Shown one piece after another: positions 8,807 to 18,284 of a stretch of DNA of 64,000 nucleotides. The stretch is from Bacillus sp. M6-12 (lineage in GTDB: Bacteria; Bacillota; Bacilli; Bacillales; DSM-1321): positions 62,001 to 126,000 of the forward strand of contig NZ_PGVF01000020.1 of NCBI RefSeq assembly GCF_002860285.1. Direction: 5' to 3'. Position 1 is the stretch's first letter. Each line of letters begins with the position of its first letter. The notes under the pieces are model-generated. The model had not been told where the DNA came from and made no database searches. It was given only the letters and a program-made list of their open reading frames with translations. A program made the position numbers and the translations under genes.

Positions 8807-9175
8807 TTGATATATATCCTCCCTTGATAAAAGCCATATCTGGCATTCTTACAGCGCCAAACGAACGGCCACTATCATATAAATAACTGCCTAATGCCTC
8901 ATATGGCCAGCTCTTCACTGATACCATATTAATTCGGAAAAAACCAACACTCTCATTATGGGATAGAATGAAATGGCTGTCAATTACGCGTAACCTCTAA
9001 TTTCCAATTGGCTTAAGGGGATGGAGGTGCCAATTTTTTCCGGTTTTTTCAATTGCAATTTAAATAGGAGTTGATTAGTATAAATGTAGTCAGCTGCATG
9101 CATTATCACGGTTACAGGCCATAGATCATGCATTATTGATAGAACATAAAAATTATAAAATGGATGTAGATAATT
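8807..9175. other. Divergent intergenic region between secDF and the DUF445 gene
   Basis: These 369 bp hold both divergent promoters and the secDF leader. I see no convincing gene, hairpin or repeat. A possible weak ribosome binding site GGATG at 9162-9166 serves the right-hand gene. Confidence 0.5.
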
Positions 9176-10423
9176 ATGTCAAAAAATTCAAAGCACTTAG
9201 CTAGCATATCATTAGCAATTATGGGTACAGGATTTCTTGCGACAATTCCTTTTCAAGGGTCGATTCCATTAGGGTTACTACATGGAGGATTTGAAGCCGG
9301 GCTTGTGGGCGGTTTGGCCGACTGGTTTGCTGTTACAGCTTTATTCCGGCATCCGTTAGGGATACCTATCCCTCATACAGCTCTCCTTCCGAAGAATCGT
9401 AATAGAGTGACCAAGGCACTGGTTTCCACTCTTGAAAACGAATGGCTCTCAAAGGAAAGTATTAAGGTAAAAATCAGCCAAATAAAAATAACAGAAAAGC
9501 TATTGCCGGTTTTCGAAAAACAGCTTCATTCTCCAGCTCTAAAAATGGGGATGAAATCTCTTTTTAAAGAAATGATTTTACAAGCAGACATAAAAAAGCT
9601 TGTTCCGTTTGTTGAAAGAGAAATAAAAGCAAATCTTTCTCTTATTAAAATCAGCCCGATTGCTGATTTGATCGTAAAACAGGCACTTGCAAGAAAATAT
9701 GAGGAAAAAGCATTTGATTTTGCGTTGGAAAAGGCAGAGGAATGGGTAAGTAAAGAAAATCAAAAATATGAATTAGGCAGAATCGCGATCAAGGCCCTTG
9801 ATAACATAGAACTGGACGGCATCTTGCAGTTTGCCCTTAAATCGTTCAGAAGCATGATAAATGAAGAAAAGCTGGGGAGCATCCTCCAAAGTCTGCTGAT
9901 GAATGCGTTGAAAGGACTGCAAGAAACCGATAGCCTGAACCGTGCAGAACTGTTGAACCAGCTGCGAAAACAGCTAACTGCTCTTTCGGATAATAAGAGT
10001 ATAATAGAAGAACTTGAAAATATGAAAGAAACTCTTATTGAACAATGGAGCCCTTCTGAAAAAATTGCTGAATTCCTGCAAAAGTATCAGCAAAAGCTGC
10101 TGGATATCGTACAGGAGGATACATTTATCGATGAATATATTCTTCCTGGCCTAACAAGGTTATTAAATAAGTTAAAAGAAGATACAGCCACACTTGATAA
10201 GATCGAAGGTTTTATCCAAAAACAAATTGCCGGACTTATCAGCGAAAATCATTCTAAAATCGGTAATCTCGTGAAGGAGAACTTGGACAAGCTCGACACC
10301 GAGTCCCTTATTGAAATGATGGAGAACAATATCGGAAAGGATCTGCAGTGGATCCGTGTAAATGGGGCTGTTTGCGGGTTTTTAATTGGGATTATATTAA
10401 CAGGATTTAAGGCGTTAATCTGA
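9176..10423 (+). CDS. DUF445 family membrane protein
   Basis: This 415-residue protein has the DUF445 N-terminal signature: a membrane helix followed by HGGFEAGLVGGLADWFAVTA and LFRHPLGIPIPHTALLP (residues about 40-80). A long alpha-helical middle and a final membrane helix (about 393-412) follow. B. subtilis YheB/YtwI-type proteins share this layout; the function is not known, and the shape suggests a membrane-anchored coiled domain. The ribosome binding site is weak. It is a single gene with its own terminator. Confidence 0.85.
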   Translation: MSKNSKHLASISLAIMGTGFLATIPFQGSIPLGLLHGGFEAGLVGGLADWFAVTALFRHPLGIPIPHTALLPKNRNRVTKALVSTLENEWLSKESIKVKISQIKITEKLLPVFEKQLHSPALKMGMKSLFKEMILQADIKKLVPFVEREIKANLSLIKISPIADLIVKQALARKYEEKAFDFALEKAEEWVSKENQKYELGRIAIKALDNIELDGILQFALKSFRSMINEEKLGSILQSLLMNALKGLQETDSLNRAELLNQLRKQLTALSDNKSIIEELENMKETLIEQWSPSEKIAEFLQKYQQKLLDIVQEDTFIDEYILPGLTRLLNKLKEDTATLDKIEGFIQKQIAGLISENHSKIGNLVKENLDKLDTESLIEMMENNIGKDLQWIRVNGAVCGFLIGIILTGFKALI

Positions 10424-10452
10424 GCCGGGTTAAATTAATGATAATAAAAATG

Positions 10453-10490
10453 AAAACTCATCAATTTTTCCTTTGGTGAGTTTTTATTTT
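10453..10490 (+). terminator. Intrinsic terminator after DUF445 gene
   Basis: A 12-bp stem (10453-10464 with 10473-10484, one G-T pair) has an 8-nt loop and is followed by TTATTTT. The stretch from here to 10797 holds a TATAAT at 10702-10707, a candidate -10 for trhO, and nothing else that I can support. Confidence 0.8.
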
Positions 10491-10797
10491 GTTCGTACAT
10501 TTTTCAACTTGGTTTGATCAGAAAATGATGGGAAAGGTATAACAGACCAGGTTGCTTTAATTTAATAAAAACACTCACTAAGTACAACTTAAAATGTGTA
10601 TGGGGATAGGTATTTTTACCAAAAAACGCACCAATAATATATAGAGGAAAGGATAACCGGCAATTCCAAGCAAATTTTTCACCGGTCCGGTTAATTTTTG
10701 TTATAATAAAAAATTGTGAGAGAAAGTGTATCAACTGAATAAATCGCCAAAAATACATTTAAATCTTGCAAATTTAAATTGATAGGTGGCAAACAAA

Positions 10798-11766
10798 ATG
10801 ACAGACACAAAACCATACAGAGTATTATTGTATTATCAGTATGTAACTATAGACAATCCTGAGGAATTTGCAGACCAGCATAAGGCTTTCTGCGAGGAAA
10901 TTGGCCTCAAAGGCAGAATACTGGTTGCGAAAGAGGGAATTAACGGAACGGTCTCCGGTACAGTGGAACAGACCGATAAATATATGAACAAAATGAAGAG
11001 TGACCCGCGTTTCGCTGATATGGTGTTTAAAATCGATGAAGCGGAAGGACACGCCTTCAAAAAAATGAAGGTCCGCCACAGGCCAGAACTGGTAACATTA
11101 AGACTTGAAGATGATGTGGATCCGCATAAGGTAACCGGTAAATATTTAAATCCAAAAGAGTTTTACGAAAGGCTGCATGATGAAGATACAGTCGTTCTGG
11201 ATGCTCGAAATGATTATGAATATGATCTAGGGCATTTCCGTGGCTCGATCCGTCCGGATATTCAAAATTTCCGCGACCTGCCTGACTGGGTTCGGGAGAA
11301 CAAGGAGATGCTTGAGGGCAAGAAGATTGTCACATATTGTACAGGCGGAATCCGCTGTGAAAAGTTTTCAGGCTGGCTATTGAATGAAGGCTTTGAGGAC
11401 GTTTCACAGCTGCACGGCGGCATTGTAACATACGGAAAGGATCCTGAAGTACAGGGCAAGCTTTGGGATGGACAGCTGTATGTTTTCGATGAAAGAATTG
11501 CAGTGCCTGTAAATCAAACGGAGCACGTTGTAGTTGGCCGTGATTATTACAGCGGCGAGCCGTGCGAACGCTATGTAAACTGCGCAAACCCTGCATGCAA
11601 CAAAAAAATCCTTTCTTCTGAAGAGAATGAACACAAATATATGCGCAGCTGCTCACACGAATGCCGTACGGATGAAAGAAACCGCTACGTCATAGAGCAT
11701 GGTCTCACAGAAGAGCAAGTAGCTGAAAGACTTGCTAAAATTGAAGAAGAAGCTGTGAAACAGTAA
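10798..11766 (+). CDS. trhO: tRNA uridine(34) hydroxylase TrhO (rhodanese-domain protein)
   Basis: This 322-residue protein has an N-terminal ferredoxin-like domain, a central rhodanese domain with the active loop [12 protein letters not shown] (catalytic Cys181), and a C-terminal Cys-rich part (CANPAC ... CSHEC) that probably binds metal. TrhO makes 5-hydroxyuridine at the wobble position of certain tRNAs using oxygen. The frame extends to GTG 10786, but AGGTGG at 10784-10789 serves ATG 10798, which also gives the length of B. subtilis YbfQ. It is a single gene with its own terminator. Confidence 0.92.
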   Translation: MTDTKPYRVLLYYQYVTIDNPEEFADQHKAFCEEIGLKGRILVAKEGINGTVSGTVEQTDKYMNKMKSDPRFADMVFKIDEAEGHAFKKMKVRHRPELVTLRLEDDVDPHKVTGKYLNPKEFYERLHDEDTVVLDARNDYEYDLGHFRGSIRPDIQNFRDLPDWVRENKEMLEGKKIVTYCTGGIRCEKFSGWLLNEGFEDVSQLHGGIVTYGKDPEVQGKLWDGQLYVFDERIAVPVNQTEHVVVGRDYYSGEPCERYVNCANPACNKKILSSEENEHKYMRSCSHECRTDERNRYVIEHGLTEEQVAERLAKIEEEAVKQ

Positions 11767-11774
11767 TCATTAGT

Positions 11775-11804
11775 AACACCTCCTGGGATCAGGGGGTGTT
11801 TTTG
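11775..11804 (+). terminator. Intrinsic terminator after trhO
   Basis: An 11-bp stem AACACCTCCTG/CAGGGGGTGTT (11775-11785 with 11790-11800, one T-G pair) has a GGAT loop, then a T-run. Confidence 0.85.
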
Positions 11805-11955
11805 TGCGTGTGAATTTTTAGGGAAAATGGGAACCTATATAGAGGGTGAAAAGTGGCGGGTTTTGCCAGCTTGTAAGTATTGGAGTATTCGCCGAGCCTC
11901 GCAGTTATGGGAAACATTTGGGATGTTAGTAGGAACAACGGCTCAAAAGTTTTGT

Positions 11956-12937
11956 TCAATAGGCAAGCAAGCTGATAGGCTCTAATTGGTATACCCGGTC
12001 TCTAGTTGACCCTGTAAACGGAAGATTCATGGAAGCTAGGAGATGTCTAGCAATATTCGGGGAGGTTAAATGAAGGAACTGTCGGAATTGTTGGTTGGTA
12101 ATTGAGGGTTCTATTAATAGATAATATTCAAGCATGGCTTGAATATGTGCATTTCTCGAAGTTGTTAAGCATCTTGGGCAATACCAAAGGGCAGGCTTTC
12201 GCAGTAAATGAAAGCTTTGACATTTGCTGCATTGAGCTCCTGTTGTAATATCGGATTTAGAAATGCCATAGGACTTTAGGATATTCTGGTATAGTACCGT
12301 ATGTTCAGCCATAATAAGTTTTTTTTACTTTCTGAAGCTGTTTTGTCGTTAATTTTTGATTCGTATGCAAGTTTGACAGTTTCTCAATTCTAGCAGCCAG
12401 ATGTGTAGCATGGCACACCTTTTGGGAAAAATCTGAGTGTTCACGATTAGTTTGCAGGATAGTGGAGGGATTGCTAATAACAATTAGGCATTCTACGGGG
12501 AGGTCAGGCATTCTATGACACTTGAACCAATTCCGTAACTGTAGCCTCTGCTTGTTAACCTGTGAAAGAGGGTCAGGAAAGCCTTCTTCCTTACCGTTAA
12601 TTGTTCTGATAAGCTGCTGGAAATGCCTTTCAAATAATAAGGTACCAGAAATATTTTTTACCTCAATTATGAGAGCAAAATATGGAGAAATAATTAAAGT
12701 GTCAAGCTGGACATAATATTTGCCACTAGGTAAGCGAAGATCATGGAAAATAAGAAAATTATTTTCAAGGAGAAGATTTAATTCAAAATCAATAGTTTGC
12801 TCGCCTCTGTAACCAGCATTTCTTTTTAATAAATCCGCTTCAATTGCAGGCAATTGCAGATGATTCTTTGGCAGACGACGTAATAATGCCTCATTCATCA
12901 GAATTCGTAACGGCACCCTGCGTTCTTTAACAATCAC
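11956..12937 (-). pseudogene. NERD-domain protein with C-terminal zinc ribbon, split by a frameshift
   Basis: Two overlapping minus-strand frames, 12937-12305 (210 residues) and 12312-11956, together make one protein of about 325 residues. The first part is a NERD (nuclease-related) domain with the PD-(D/E)XK-like motif QLDTLIISP...LIIEVKN. The second has a CSKC...CPRC zinc ribbon and a C-terminal helical part. The two parts join if one base is dropped from the A8 run (coding strand) at 12326-12319. Start GTG at 12937 has AAAGGAG nine bases upstream. Related Bacillaceae proteins, as I remember them, are one continuous chain. Options are a broken gene, a sequencing error in a homopolymer, or slippage in the A8 tract. 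Confidence 0.75.
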
Positions 12938-13012
12938 AATTGTTCACTCCTTTCGTTTAAACAACAATTCTTCTTCAGAGCCCGTAAGTCCTGCGGGAAT
13001 TAAAAAATTATT

Positions 13013-13900
13013 CCCGTGAAAGTTATATTTTCGTTGGTGCGCAGAACCCCGGTTTTAAAAAATACCGTGAGAGTGAGTACTAATCCCATGAAAAGATGGA
13101 GTTATTCCGTGAGAATAGGGAATAAATCCCGCGAAAAAAGTCTTCAATCCCGCGAAAGTCAAATATTAGTTGGCGTGAAGAACTCCGACTTAAGAAAATA
13201 CCGTGAGAGTGAGCACTAATCCGGTGAAAAGATGGAGTTATTCCGTGAGAATAGGGAATAATCCCGCGAAAAAAGGCTCCAATCCCGCGAAAGTCAAATA
13301 TTAGTTGGCGTGAAGAACTCCGACTTAAGAAAATACCGTGAGAGTGAGCACTAATCCGGTGAAAAGATGGAGTTATTCCGTGAGAATAGGGAATAGTCCC
13401 GCGAAAAAAGGCTTCAATCCCGCGAATTTCAAATATTCGTTGGCGTGAAGAACTCCGACTTAAGAAAATACCGTGAGAGTGAGCACTAATCCGGTGAAAA
13501 GATGGAGTTATTCCGTGAGAATAGGGAATAATCCCGCGAAAAAAGGCTTCAATCCCGCGAAAGTCAAATTTCTGTTTGTGCGTAGCCCCCCGACTTGAAA
13601 TGAATACCGTGAGAGTGAGTACTAATCCCATGAAAAGATGGTGTTATTCCGTGAGAATAGGGAATAGTCCCGCGAAAAAAGGCTTCAATCCCGCGAAAGT
13701 CAAATATTCGTTGGCGTGAAGAACTCCGATTTAAAAAAATACCGTGAGATTGAGCACTAATCCGATGAAAAGATGGAGTTATTCCGTGAGAATAGGGAAT
13801 AATCCCGCGAAAAAAGGCTCTAATCCCGCGAAAGTCAAATTTCCGTGGACACGCTGACCTCCGACTTAATTTTTGAGCACTAATGCGGTTAAAAAGCGTA
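13013..13900. repeat. Tandem array of six 135/136-bp units with internal 21-bp motif rhythm
   Basis: The unit landmark GTTATTCCGTGAGAATAG begins at 13101, 13237, 13372, 13507, 13643 (one base differs upstream) and 13778, a period of 135 or 136 bp, with partial units at both ends. Inside each unit a degenerate 9-mer, consensus near CCCGCGAAA/TCCGTGAGA, recurs six times. In the unit from 13398 these copies start at 13398, 13419, 13442, 13470, 13491 and 13512, and the next is at 13533. Most steps are 21 bp, two turns of B-DNA. Long minus-strand frames run through it and encode a heptad-like RGI/HGI repeat, but they lack ribosome binding sites and are cut by the 136-bp units, so I treat the array as non-coding. 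Confidence 0.9.
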
Positions 13901-14021
13901 AAAGTCAGAGGAATGAACTGAAGCACATTAATTGATTTTTTTTGATTAATTAATTACGGTATAAAAACAGGCTTCATGATAAATCCTTTTTACGATAAGA
14001 CTATAGATGGGAGCAATACAT

Positions 14022-15146
14022 ATGAATGAAAAATACAAACCGTTATTTGAGCCGCTTTCGTTTCGCAGCGGCGTAGAGCTTCGGAATCGTTTGGTGATGG
14101 CGCCGTTAACTAATTATTCTTCAAACGAGGATGGTACAGTTTCTGACGCGGAACTTCGTTATTACAGCCGTCGTTCAACAGGGGTAGGGATGGTGATCAC
14201 TGCTTGTATCAATGTTACTGAAAATGGCCAGGGCTTCCCGGGGGAGTTTGCCGGATACAGCGATGATTTTATTCCTAGCATGCGCCGGCTTGCGACTGCG
14301 ATAAAAGAACAGGGTGCGAAAGCCGTTCTGCAGATTTTTCATGCGGGGCGGATGGCTCCCCCAGATTTAGTATCGGATATCGTCAGTGCAAGTGCAGTTC
14401 CAGATCCGGATACAATTCCTGTAACGCCCCGTGCATTGGAAGAATCTGAAGTCGATGAAATGGTCAGGGCGTTTGGTGAAACTGCGAGACGGGCAATAGA
14501 AGCAGGGTTTGATGGAGTAGAAATACATGGAGCAAACACTTATTTGATTCAGCAATTTTTCTCCGGTTTCACTAACAGGAGGGAAGATCGGTGGGGAGGC
14601 AGCTTTGAGAAACGGCTGGCATTTCCGCTTGCTGTCGTCGAGGAAGTGCAAAAAACGGTCAAGCAGCATGCGGACCGTCCGTTTTTGGTCGGCTACCGCC
14701 TCTCGCCGGAAGAAGCATATCCGGAAGGAATCACGATGGATGATACCCTTCGTTTAATCGATGCCCTCAGTGCTAAGGAACTGGATTATCTGCACATTTC
14801 ACTGCAGGATTTCTGGTCTAAGCCGCATAGGGGTGGAGAGCTGGATCGAAGCCGAATTGAACAAATTCACGACCGAATAAAAGGAAAGACGGAATTGATT
14901 GGAATCGGCAGCCTTTATTCAGCAGATCAAGTTCTGGCTGCTAAAAACACTGGCGTTTCACTAATTGCATTAGGTCGTGGAATTATCATCGAGCCTGACT
15001 GGGTTGAAAAAGTGAAAGAAGGCAAGGAAGAAGAAATTTATACATCGCTTCTTCCTGCAGAAGAAAGAAAGCAAGAAATCGAAGTTCCTGATCCTCTATG
15101 GAATATGATCACGACTATACCGGGTTGGTTTCCCCTTGAAAAATAA
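14022..15146 (+). CDS. NADH-dependent flavin oxidoreductase, Old Yellow Enzyme family (YqiG-like)
   Basis: This 374-residue TIM-barrel flavoenzyme has LRNRLVMAPLTNYSSNEDG at the FMN-binding N-terminus and GFDGVEIHGANTYLIQQF with the conserved HGAN substrate-binding pair. The phosphate-binding end is around LIGIGSLYSADQ and LIALGRGIIIEPDW. Its sequence and length are close to B. subtilis YqiG. Such enzymes reduce activated alkenes using NAD(P)H; the natural substrate is unknown. The frame extends to 14007, but GGGAG there places the start at ATG 14022. It is a single gene between the tandem repeat array and the catalase. Confidence 0.9.
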   Translation: MNEKYKPLFEPLSFRSGVELRNRLVMAPLTNYSSNEDGTVSDAELRYYSRRSTGVGMVITACINVTENGQGFPGEFAGYSDDFIPSMRRLATAIKEQGAKAVLQIFHAGRMAPPDLVSDIVSASAVPDPDTIPVTPRALEESEVDEMVRAFGETARRAIEAGFDGVEIHGANTYLIQQFFSGFTNRREDRWGGSFEKRLAFPLAVVEEVQKTVKQHADRPFLVGYRLSPEEAYPEGITMDDTLRLIDALSAKELDYLHISLQDFWSKPHRGGELDRSRIEQIHDRIKGKTELIGIGSLYSADQVLAAKNTGVSLIALGRGIIIEPDWVEKVKEGKEEEIYTSLLPAEERKQEIEVPDPLWNMITTIPGWFPLEK

Positions 15147-15156
15147 CGATTATTAT

Positions 15157-15194
15157 ACGCCTTGAACCGTCCTTCGGCTCAAGGCGTTTTTATA
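15157..15194 (+). terminator. Intrinsic terminator after YqiG-like gene
   Basis: ACGCCTTGA (15157-15165) pairs with TCAAGGCGT (15179-15187), with a CC/GG extension inside, then TTTTT. Confidence 0.88.
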
Positions 15195-15201
15195 TAGTAA
15201 A

Positions 15202-15232
15202 TGCATATTTTTTCCGGTGGAGGGTAAAAATG
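15202..15232 (+). promoter_or_regulatory. Sigma-F-like (forespore) promoter of catalase gene
   Basis: TGCATA (15202-15207), 15 bp, then GGTAAAAATG (15223-15232) fits the sigma-F consensus as I know it (WGCATA, 14-16 bp, GGNNANAHTR) at every defined position. It lies 45 bp before the catalase start. Confidence 0.6.
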
Positions 15233-15276
15233 TAAGGTGTTTATTATGACTTATCATTTAGGGGAGGGAAAGATAG

Positions 15277-16908
15277 TTGAAAAATGAGGACATGTTGGGT
15301 AATTCGATCAGCAGGCCAGAAGAAGATACACCCAGGAGCAATCAGGAAACAACTGATACACTGACGAACAGGCAAGGCCACCCGGTAACTGACAATCAGA
15401 ACGTTCGGACAGTAGGAAACCGTGGGCCAGTGACTTTGGAGAATTATGATTTTCTTGAAAAAATAAGCCACTTTGACAGAGAAAGAATCCCTGAGCGCGT
15501 TGTTCACGGCCGTGGTGCGGGGGCGCATGGTTATTTCGAGGCTTATGGAACGGTGGGCGATGAGCCTGTATCCAAATATACGCGTGCAAAGCTGTTTCAG
15601 GAGAAGGGTAAACAAACTCCTGTCTTTGTCCGCTTTTCAACTGTAATCCATGGTACCCATTCTCCGGAAACGCTAAGGGACCCGCGCGGCTTTGCAGTAA
15701 AATTCTACACGGAAGATGGAAACTGGGATCTGGTCGGCAACAATTTGAAAATATTCTTTATCCGTGATCCACTTAAATTTCCTGACTTGATTCATGCTTT
15801 TAAGCCTGATCCGGTGACAAACCTGCAGGATGGAGAAAGGATTTTCGATTTCATTTCCAACACCCCTGAAGCAATGCACATGATTACCTTTTTATTTTCC
15901 CCATGGGGTATTCCGGCTAATTACAGACAAATGCAAGGCTCTGGTGTAAATACATACAGGTGGGTAAATGAAGAAGGCGAAGCTGTTCTCGTAAAATATC
16001 ACTGGGAGCCAAAGCAGGGCATCAAAAACCTGACTCAAAAGGATGCTGAGCAAATTCAGGCAAAGAACTTCAACCATGCGACTCAGGATCTATATGAATC
16101 AATCGAAAACGGTGATTATCCTGAATGGGAGTTCCTTGTACAAATTATGAGCGATGAAGAGCATCTTGAGCTGGATTTTGATCCTTTGGATGATACAAAA
16201 CTATGGCCTGAAGATAAGTTTCCATGGCTGCCGGTTGGACGTATGGTTCTGGACAGAAATCCTCAAGATTACTTCACTGAAGTAGAGCAAGCTGCCTTTG
16301 GTACTGGTGTACTAGTCGATGGATTGGATTTCTCCGACGATAAAATGCTTCAGGGAAGAACCTTTTCATATTCCGACACGCAGCGCTATAGGGTGGGGCC
16401 TAACTATTTGCAGCTGCCAATTAATGCACCAAAAAAACGTGTTGCAACAAATCAGCGCGGCGGGCAAATGCAATATAAAGTAGATTTAGGAGAAAACCAG
16501 AATCCGCATGTAAACTATGAACCATCGACCCTAGACGGCTTAAAGGAAGCGAAGCAAACAGGCAAGCCGCATACTCCATATGTGGAAGGAGAACTCGTCC
16601 GCACTCCGATTGACCGTACCAATAATTTTGGACAGGCTGGAGATACCTACAGGCACCTTGATGAATGGGAAAGAGAAGAATTAATTACAAACCTAGTCAA
16701 TACGCTAGCTCCTTGTGATGAACGAATTAAGGATAAAATGATGGAGATGTTTTACAAGTGTGATGAAGATTATGGCAGAAGAGTGGAGGAAGGTTTACGG
16801 AATGCCTCTACCGGCAACACTTCCACACGTGAACCAATTGGTGCTGAAGGTGCAGAAGATGCACCACGGCAGGCTGAAGAAAAAGGACATTCACAGGATC
16901 CTTATTGA
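15277..16908 (+). CDS. katX: Catalase, spore-type (KatX-like)
   Basis: This 543-residue monofunctional haem catalase (clade 3 type) breaks hydrogen peroxide into water and oxygen. The distal His77 is in [15 protein letters not shown], the conserved Asn is in DLVGNN (about residue 155), and the haem-ligand Tyr365 is in [12 protein letters not shown]. The N-terminal tail and total length match B. subtilis KatX (about 547 residues) better than KatA (about 483). The start is TTG at 15277 with GGGGAGGG 8 bases upstream; no closer ATG fits. The sigma-F-like promoter upstream supports forespore expression and a role in protecting spores at germination. The C-terminal tail is hydrophilic. Confidence 0.88.
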   Translation: MKNEDMLGNSISRPEEDTPRSNQETTDTLTNRQGHPVTDNQNVRTVGNRGPVTLENYDFLEKISHFDRERIPERVVHGRGAGAHGYFEAYGTVGDEPVSKYTRAKLFQEKGKQTPVFVRFSTVIHGTHSPETLRDPRGFAVKFYTEDGNWDLVGNNLKIFFIRDPLKFPDLIHAFKPDPVTNLQDGERIFDFISNTPEAMHMITFLFSPWGIPANYRQMQGSGVNTYRWVNEEGEAVLVKYHWEPKQGIKNLTQKDAEQIQAKNFNHATQDLYESIENGDYPEWEFLVQIMSDEEHLELDFDPLDDTKLWPEDKFPWLPVGRMVLDRNPQDYFTEVEQAAFGTGVLVDGLDFSDDKMLQGRTFSYSDTQRYRVGPNYLQLPINAPKKRVATNQRGGQMQYKVDLGENQNPHVNYEPSTLDGLKEAKQTGKPHTPYVEGELVRTPIDRTNNFGQAGDTYRHLDEWEREELITNLVNTLAPCDERIKDKMMEMFYKCDEDYGRRVEEGLRNASTGNTSTREPIGAEGAEDAPRQAEEKGHSQDPY

Positions 16909-16925
16909 CTTTGGGATATAGCGGT

Positions 16926-16958
16926 AAAGCCCCTCCAGATTATCTGAGGGGCTTTTAA
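16926..16958 (+). terminator. Intrinsic terminator after katX
   Basis: AAAGCCCCT (16926-16934) pairs with AGGGGCTTT (16947-16955), with an inner CAG/CTG extension; a T-rich end follows. Confidence 0.85.
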
Positions 16959-17004
16959 TAGATAAGAAAGTATACTTTCCTGGGGCGGAGGTTGAAGGCT
17001 TGTG

Positions 17005-17568
17005 ATGAATTCTGAAAAAGAAAAAATGCTACGAGGTGAGTTATACATTGCATCAGATCAGGAACTTGTTAAGGATAGGCAAAATGCCAGGAGATTAACA
17101 CGGCTTTATAACGATACAGAGGAAACTCAGGATGAAATGCGGTCAGCGCTGCTAAAAGATTTATTCGGCACAACTGGCAATAATATTTATATAGAACCCG
17201 CCTTTCGCTGTGATTATGGCTATAACATCCATGTTGGTGAAAATTTTTATGCGAATTTTGATTGTGTGATTCTTGATGTCTGCAAAGTGACGATTGGCGA
17301 AAACTGCCTTTTAGCACCGGGGGTCCATATTTATACAGCGACACATCCTCTAGATGCTGCACAGAGGATAAGCGGAGCGGAGTATGGAAGACCTGTAGTG
17401 ATAGGAGATAATGTCTGGATTGGCGGCAGGGCTGTGGTAAACCCGGGAGTTACCATCGGAAATAACGCTGTCATTGCTTCAGGATCCATTGTAACAAAGG
17501 ATGTCCCACACAACGTGGTGGTCGGCGGAAACCCAGCCAGGGTAATAAAGAAATTGGGCATAACATGA
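17005..17568 (+). CDS. maa: Maltose O-acetyltransferase (Maa-like)
   Basis: This protein of about 187 residues belongs to the left-handed beta-helix (hexapeptide repeat) acetyltransferases. The N-terminal Mac domain starts [20 protein letters not shown], and the middle to C-terminus has hexapeptide turns such as [22 protein letters not shown]. The catalytic His is in YTATHPLD. By family it transfers acetyl from acetyl-CoA to the 6-OH of maltose or glucose. GTG 17002 and ATG 17005 both fit the ribosome binding sites (GGAGG at 16987); I chose ATG. It is a single gene with its own terminator. Confidence 0.88.
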   Translation: MNSEKEKMLRGELYIASDQELVKDRQNARRLTRLYNDTEETQDEMRSALLKDLFGTTGNNIYIEPAFRCDYGYNIHVGENFYANFDCVILDVCKVTIGENCLLAPGVHIYTATHPLDAAQRISGAEYGRPVVIGDNVWIGGRAVVNPGVTIGNNAVIASGSIVTKDVPHNVVVGGNPARVIKKLGIT

Positions 17569-17575
17569 AACACAG

Positions 17576-17606
17576 AAGTCCTTGCTTAGCAGCAGGGGCT
17601 TTTAAT
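17576..17606 (+). terminator. Intrinsic terminator after maa
   Basis: A 10-bp stem with three G-T/T-G pairs, AAGTCCTTGC (17576-17585) with GCAGGGGCTT (17592-17601), has loop TTAGCA and a T-run. Confidence 0.65.
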
Positions 17607-17649
17607 TGTGTGCATTTCGGTTTTTTAATGGTTCATCGATGTAACTGGA

Positions 17650-17742
17650 TTTCTCCAGTGCCCAGCCTCGACGCAAGTACGCGTTAGTGCCGACGTCGCG
17701 ATCTTAGCCGTTCTTCCTCTGAAAAAGGGCGATTGCACTTTG
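17650..17742. repeat. Interspersed GC-rich repeat, family A, degenerate copy
   Basis: It begins CCAGTGCCCAGCC, has GCCGTTCTTCCTCT in the middle and ends GGGCGATTGCAC. The ends and the middle motif match the copies at 50511, 52301 and 54795, but it is shorter and more diverged. No coding frame is evident. Confidence 0.55.
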
Positions 17743-17785
17743 TACTTGCTCTTATAACCCCGTTTTATTCCTAAATGCATATAAG

Positions 17786-17840
17786 TTGAAGTCTGTATTG
17801 AAGTTATCTATAATTTTCCTATAACCAAAACGTTATGGTT
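17786..17840 (+). promoter_or_regulatory. Promoter and palindromic operator of merR-like gene
   Basis: TTGAAG (17786-17791), 17 bp, TATAAT (17809-17814) form a good sigma-A promoter. Just downstream, AACCA-AAACGTT-ATGGTT (17823-17840) is an 18-bp palindrome broken only at one symmetric pair, placed where a bound autoregulator would repress. Confidence 0.65.
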
Positions 17841-17868
17841 TGGGGGGAACAATAATGGGGTCGAGCAT

Positions 17869-18267
17869 CTGAAAATTGGTGAATTGGCCGATTTGGCTAA
17901 TGTAACAAAACGGACAATTGATTATTACACAACAAAAGGTTTGTTAGAAGCTTCACGCTCTGATTCAAACTATCGGTATTATGATAAAGAGGCTATCGAT
18001 CAATTGCGTTTCATAGAAAAATGCAAAAATAACGGTTTGTCGTTAGAAAGTATAAAACAGCTTATAAAGTGCCGGGACTTAAAACAGCCAGATATTGAGA
18101 AAGCAAGCCGGGAGCTTGGGGAAAAATTAAAAGACTTAAATACTGATCTTGGAACAATTCTTTCCATGCTGGAGAAGGCTGACGGAAATAGCAAGCTGCA
18201 TGTAAAAAGGACTATTTCCAAAGAAAGCCTTTCACTTATTCAGTCCCTTATTTTATTACTCGTATAA
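17869..18267 (+). CDS. MerR-family transcriptional regulator, start uncertain
   Basis: The protein begins with the MerR DNA-binding domain (KIGELADLANVTKRTIDYYTTKGLL), followed by a helical linker (about residues 65-110) and a short hydrophobic tail, about 130 residues in all. No cysteine pair typical of metal-sensing MerR proteins is visible, so the signal is unknown. The start is odd. ATG 17855, which has a strong GGGGGG ribosome binding site, reads into a stop after five codons; one extra G in the GGGG run after it would bring it into frame. As the sequence stands, only CTG 17869 or TTG 17884 can begin the frame; I give CTG. Confidence 0.7.
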   Translation: MKIGELADLANVTKRTIDYYTTKGLLEASRSDSNYRYYDKEAIDQLRFIEKCKNNGLSLESIKQLIKCRDLKQPDIEKASRELGEKLKDLNTDLGTILSMLEKADGNSKLHVKRTISKESLSLIQSLILLLV

Positions 18268-18284
18268 GAAAATATAACTGTGAA

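Noticed and set aside
13013-13900. CRISPR array
   Set aside because: The whole 135-bp unit is conserved, spacers are not unique, and there are no cas genes.
13080-13926. Two long minus-strand frames (183 and 120 codons) encoding RGI/HGI peptide repeats
   Set aside because: They follow from the tandem repeat. No ribosome binding site precedes either, and units of 136 bp break the frame between them.
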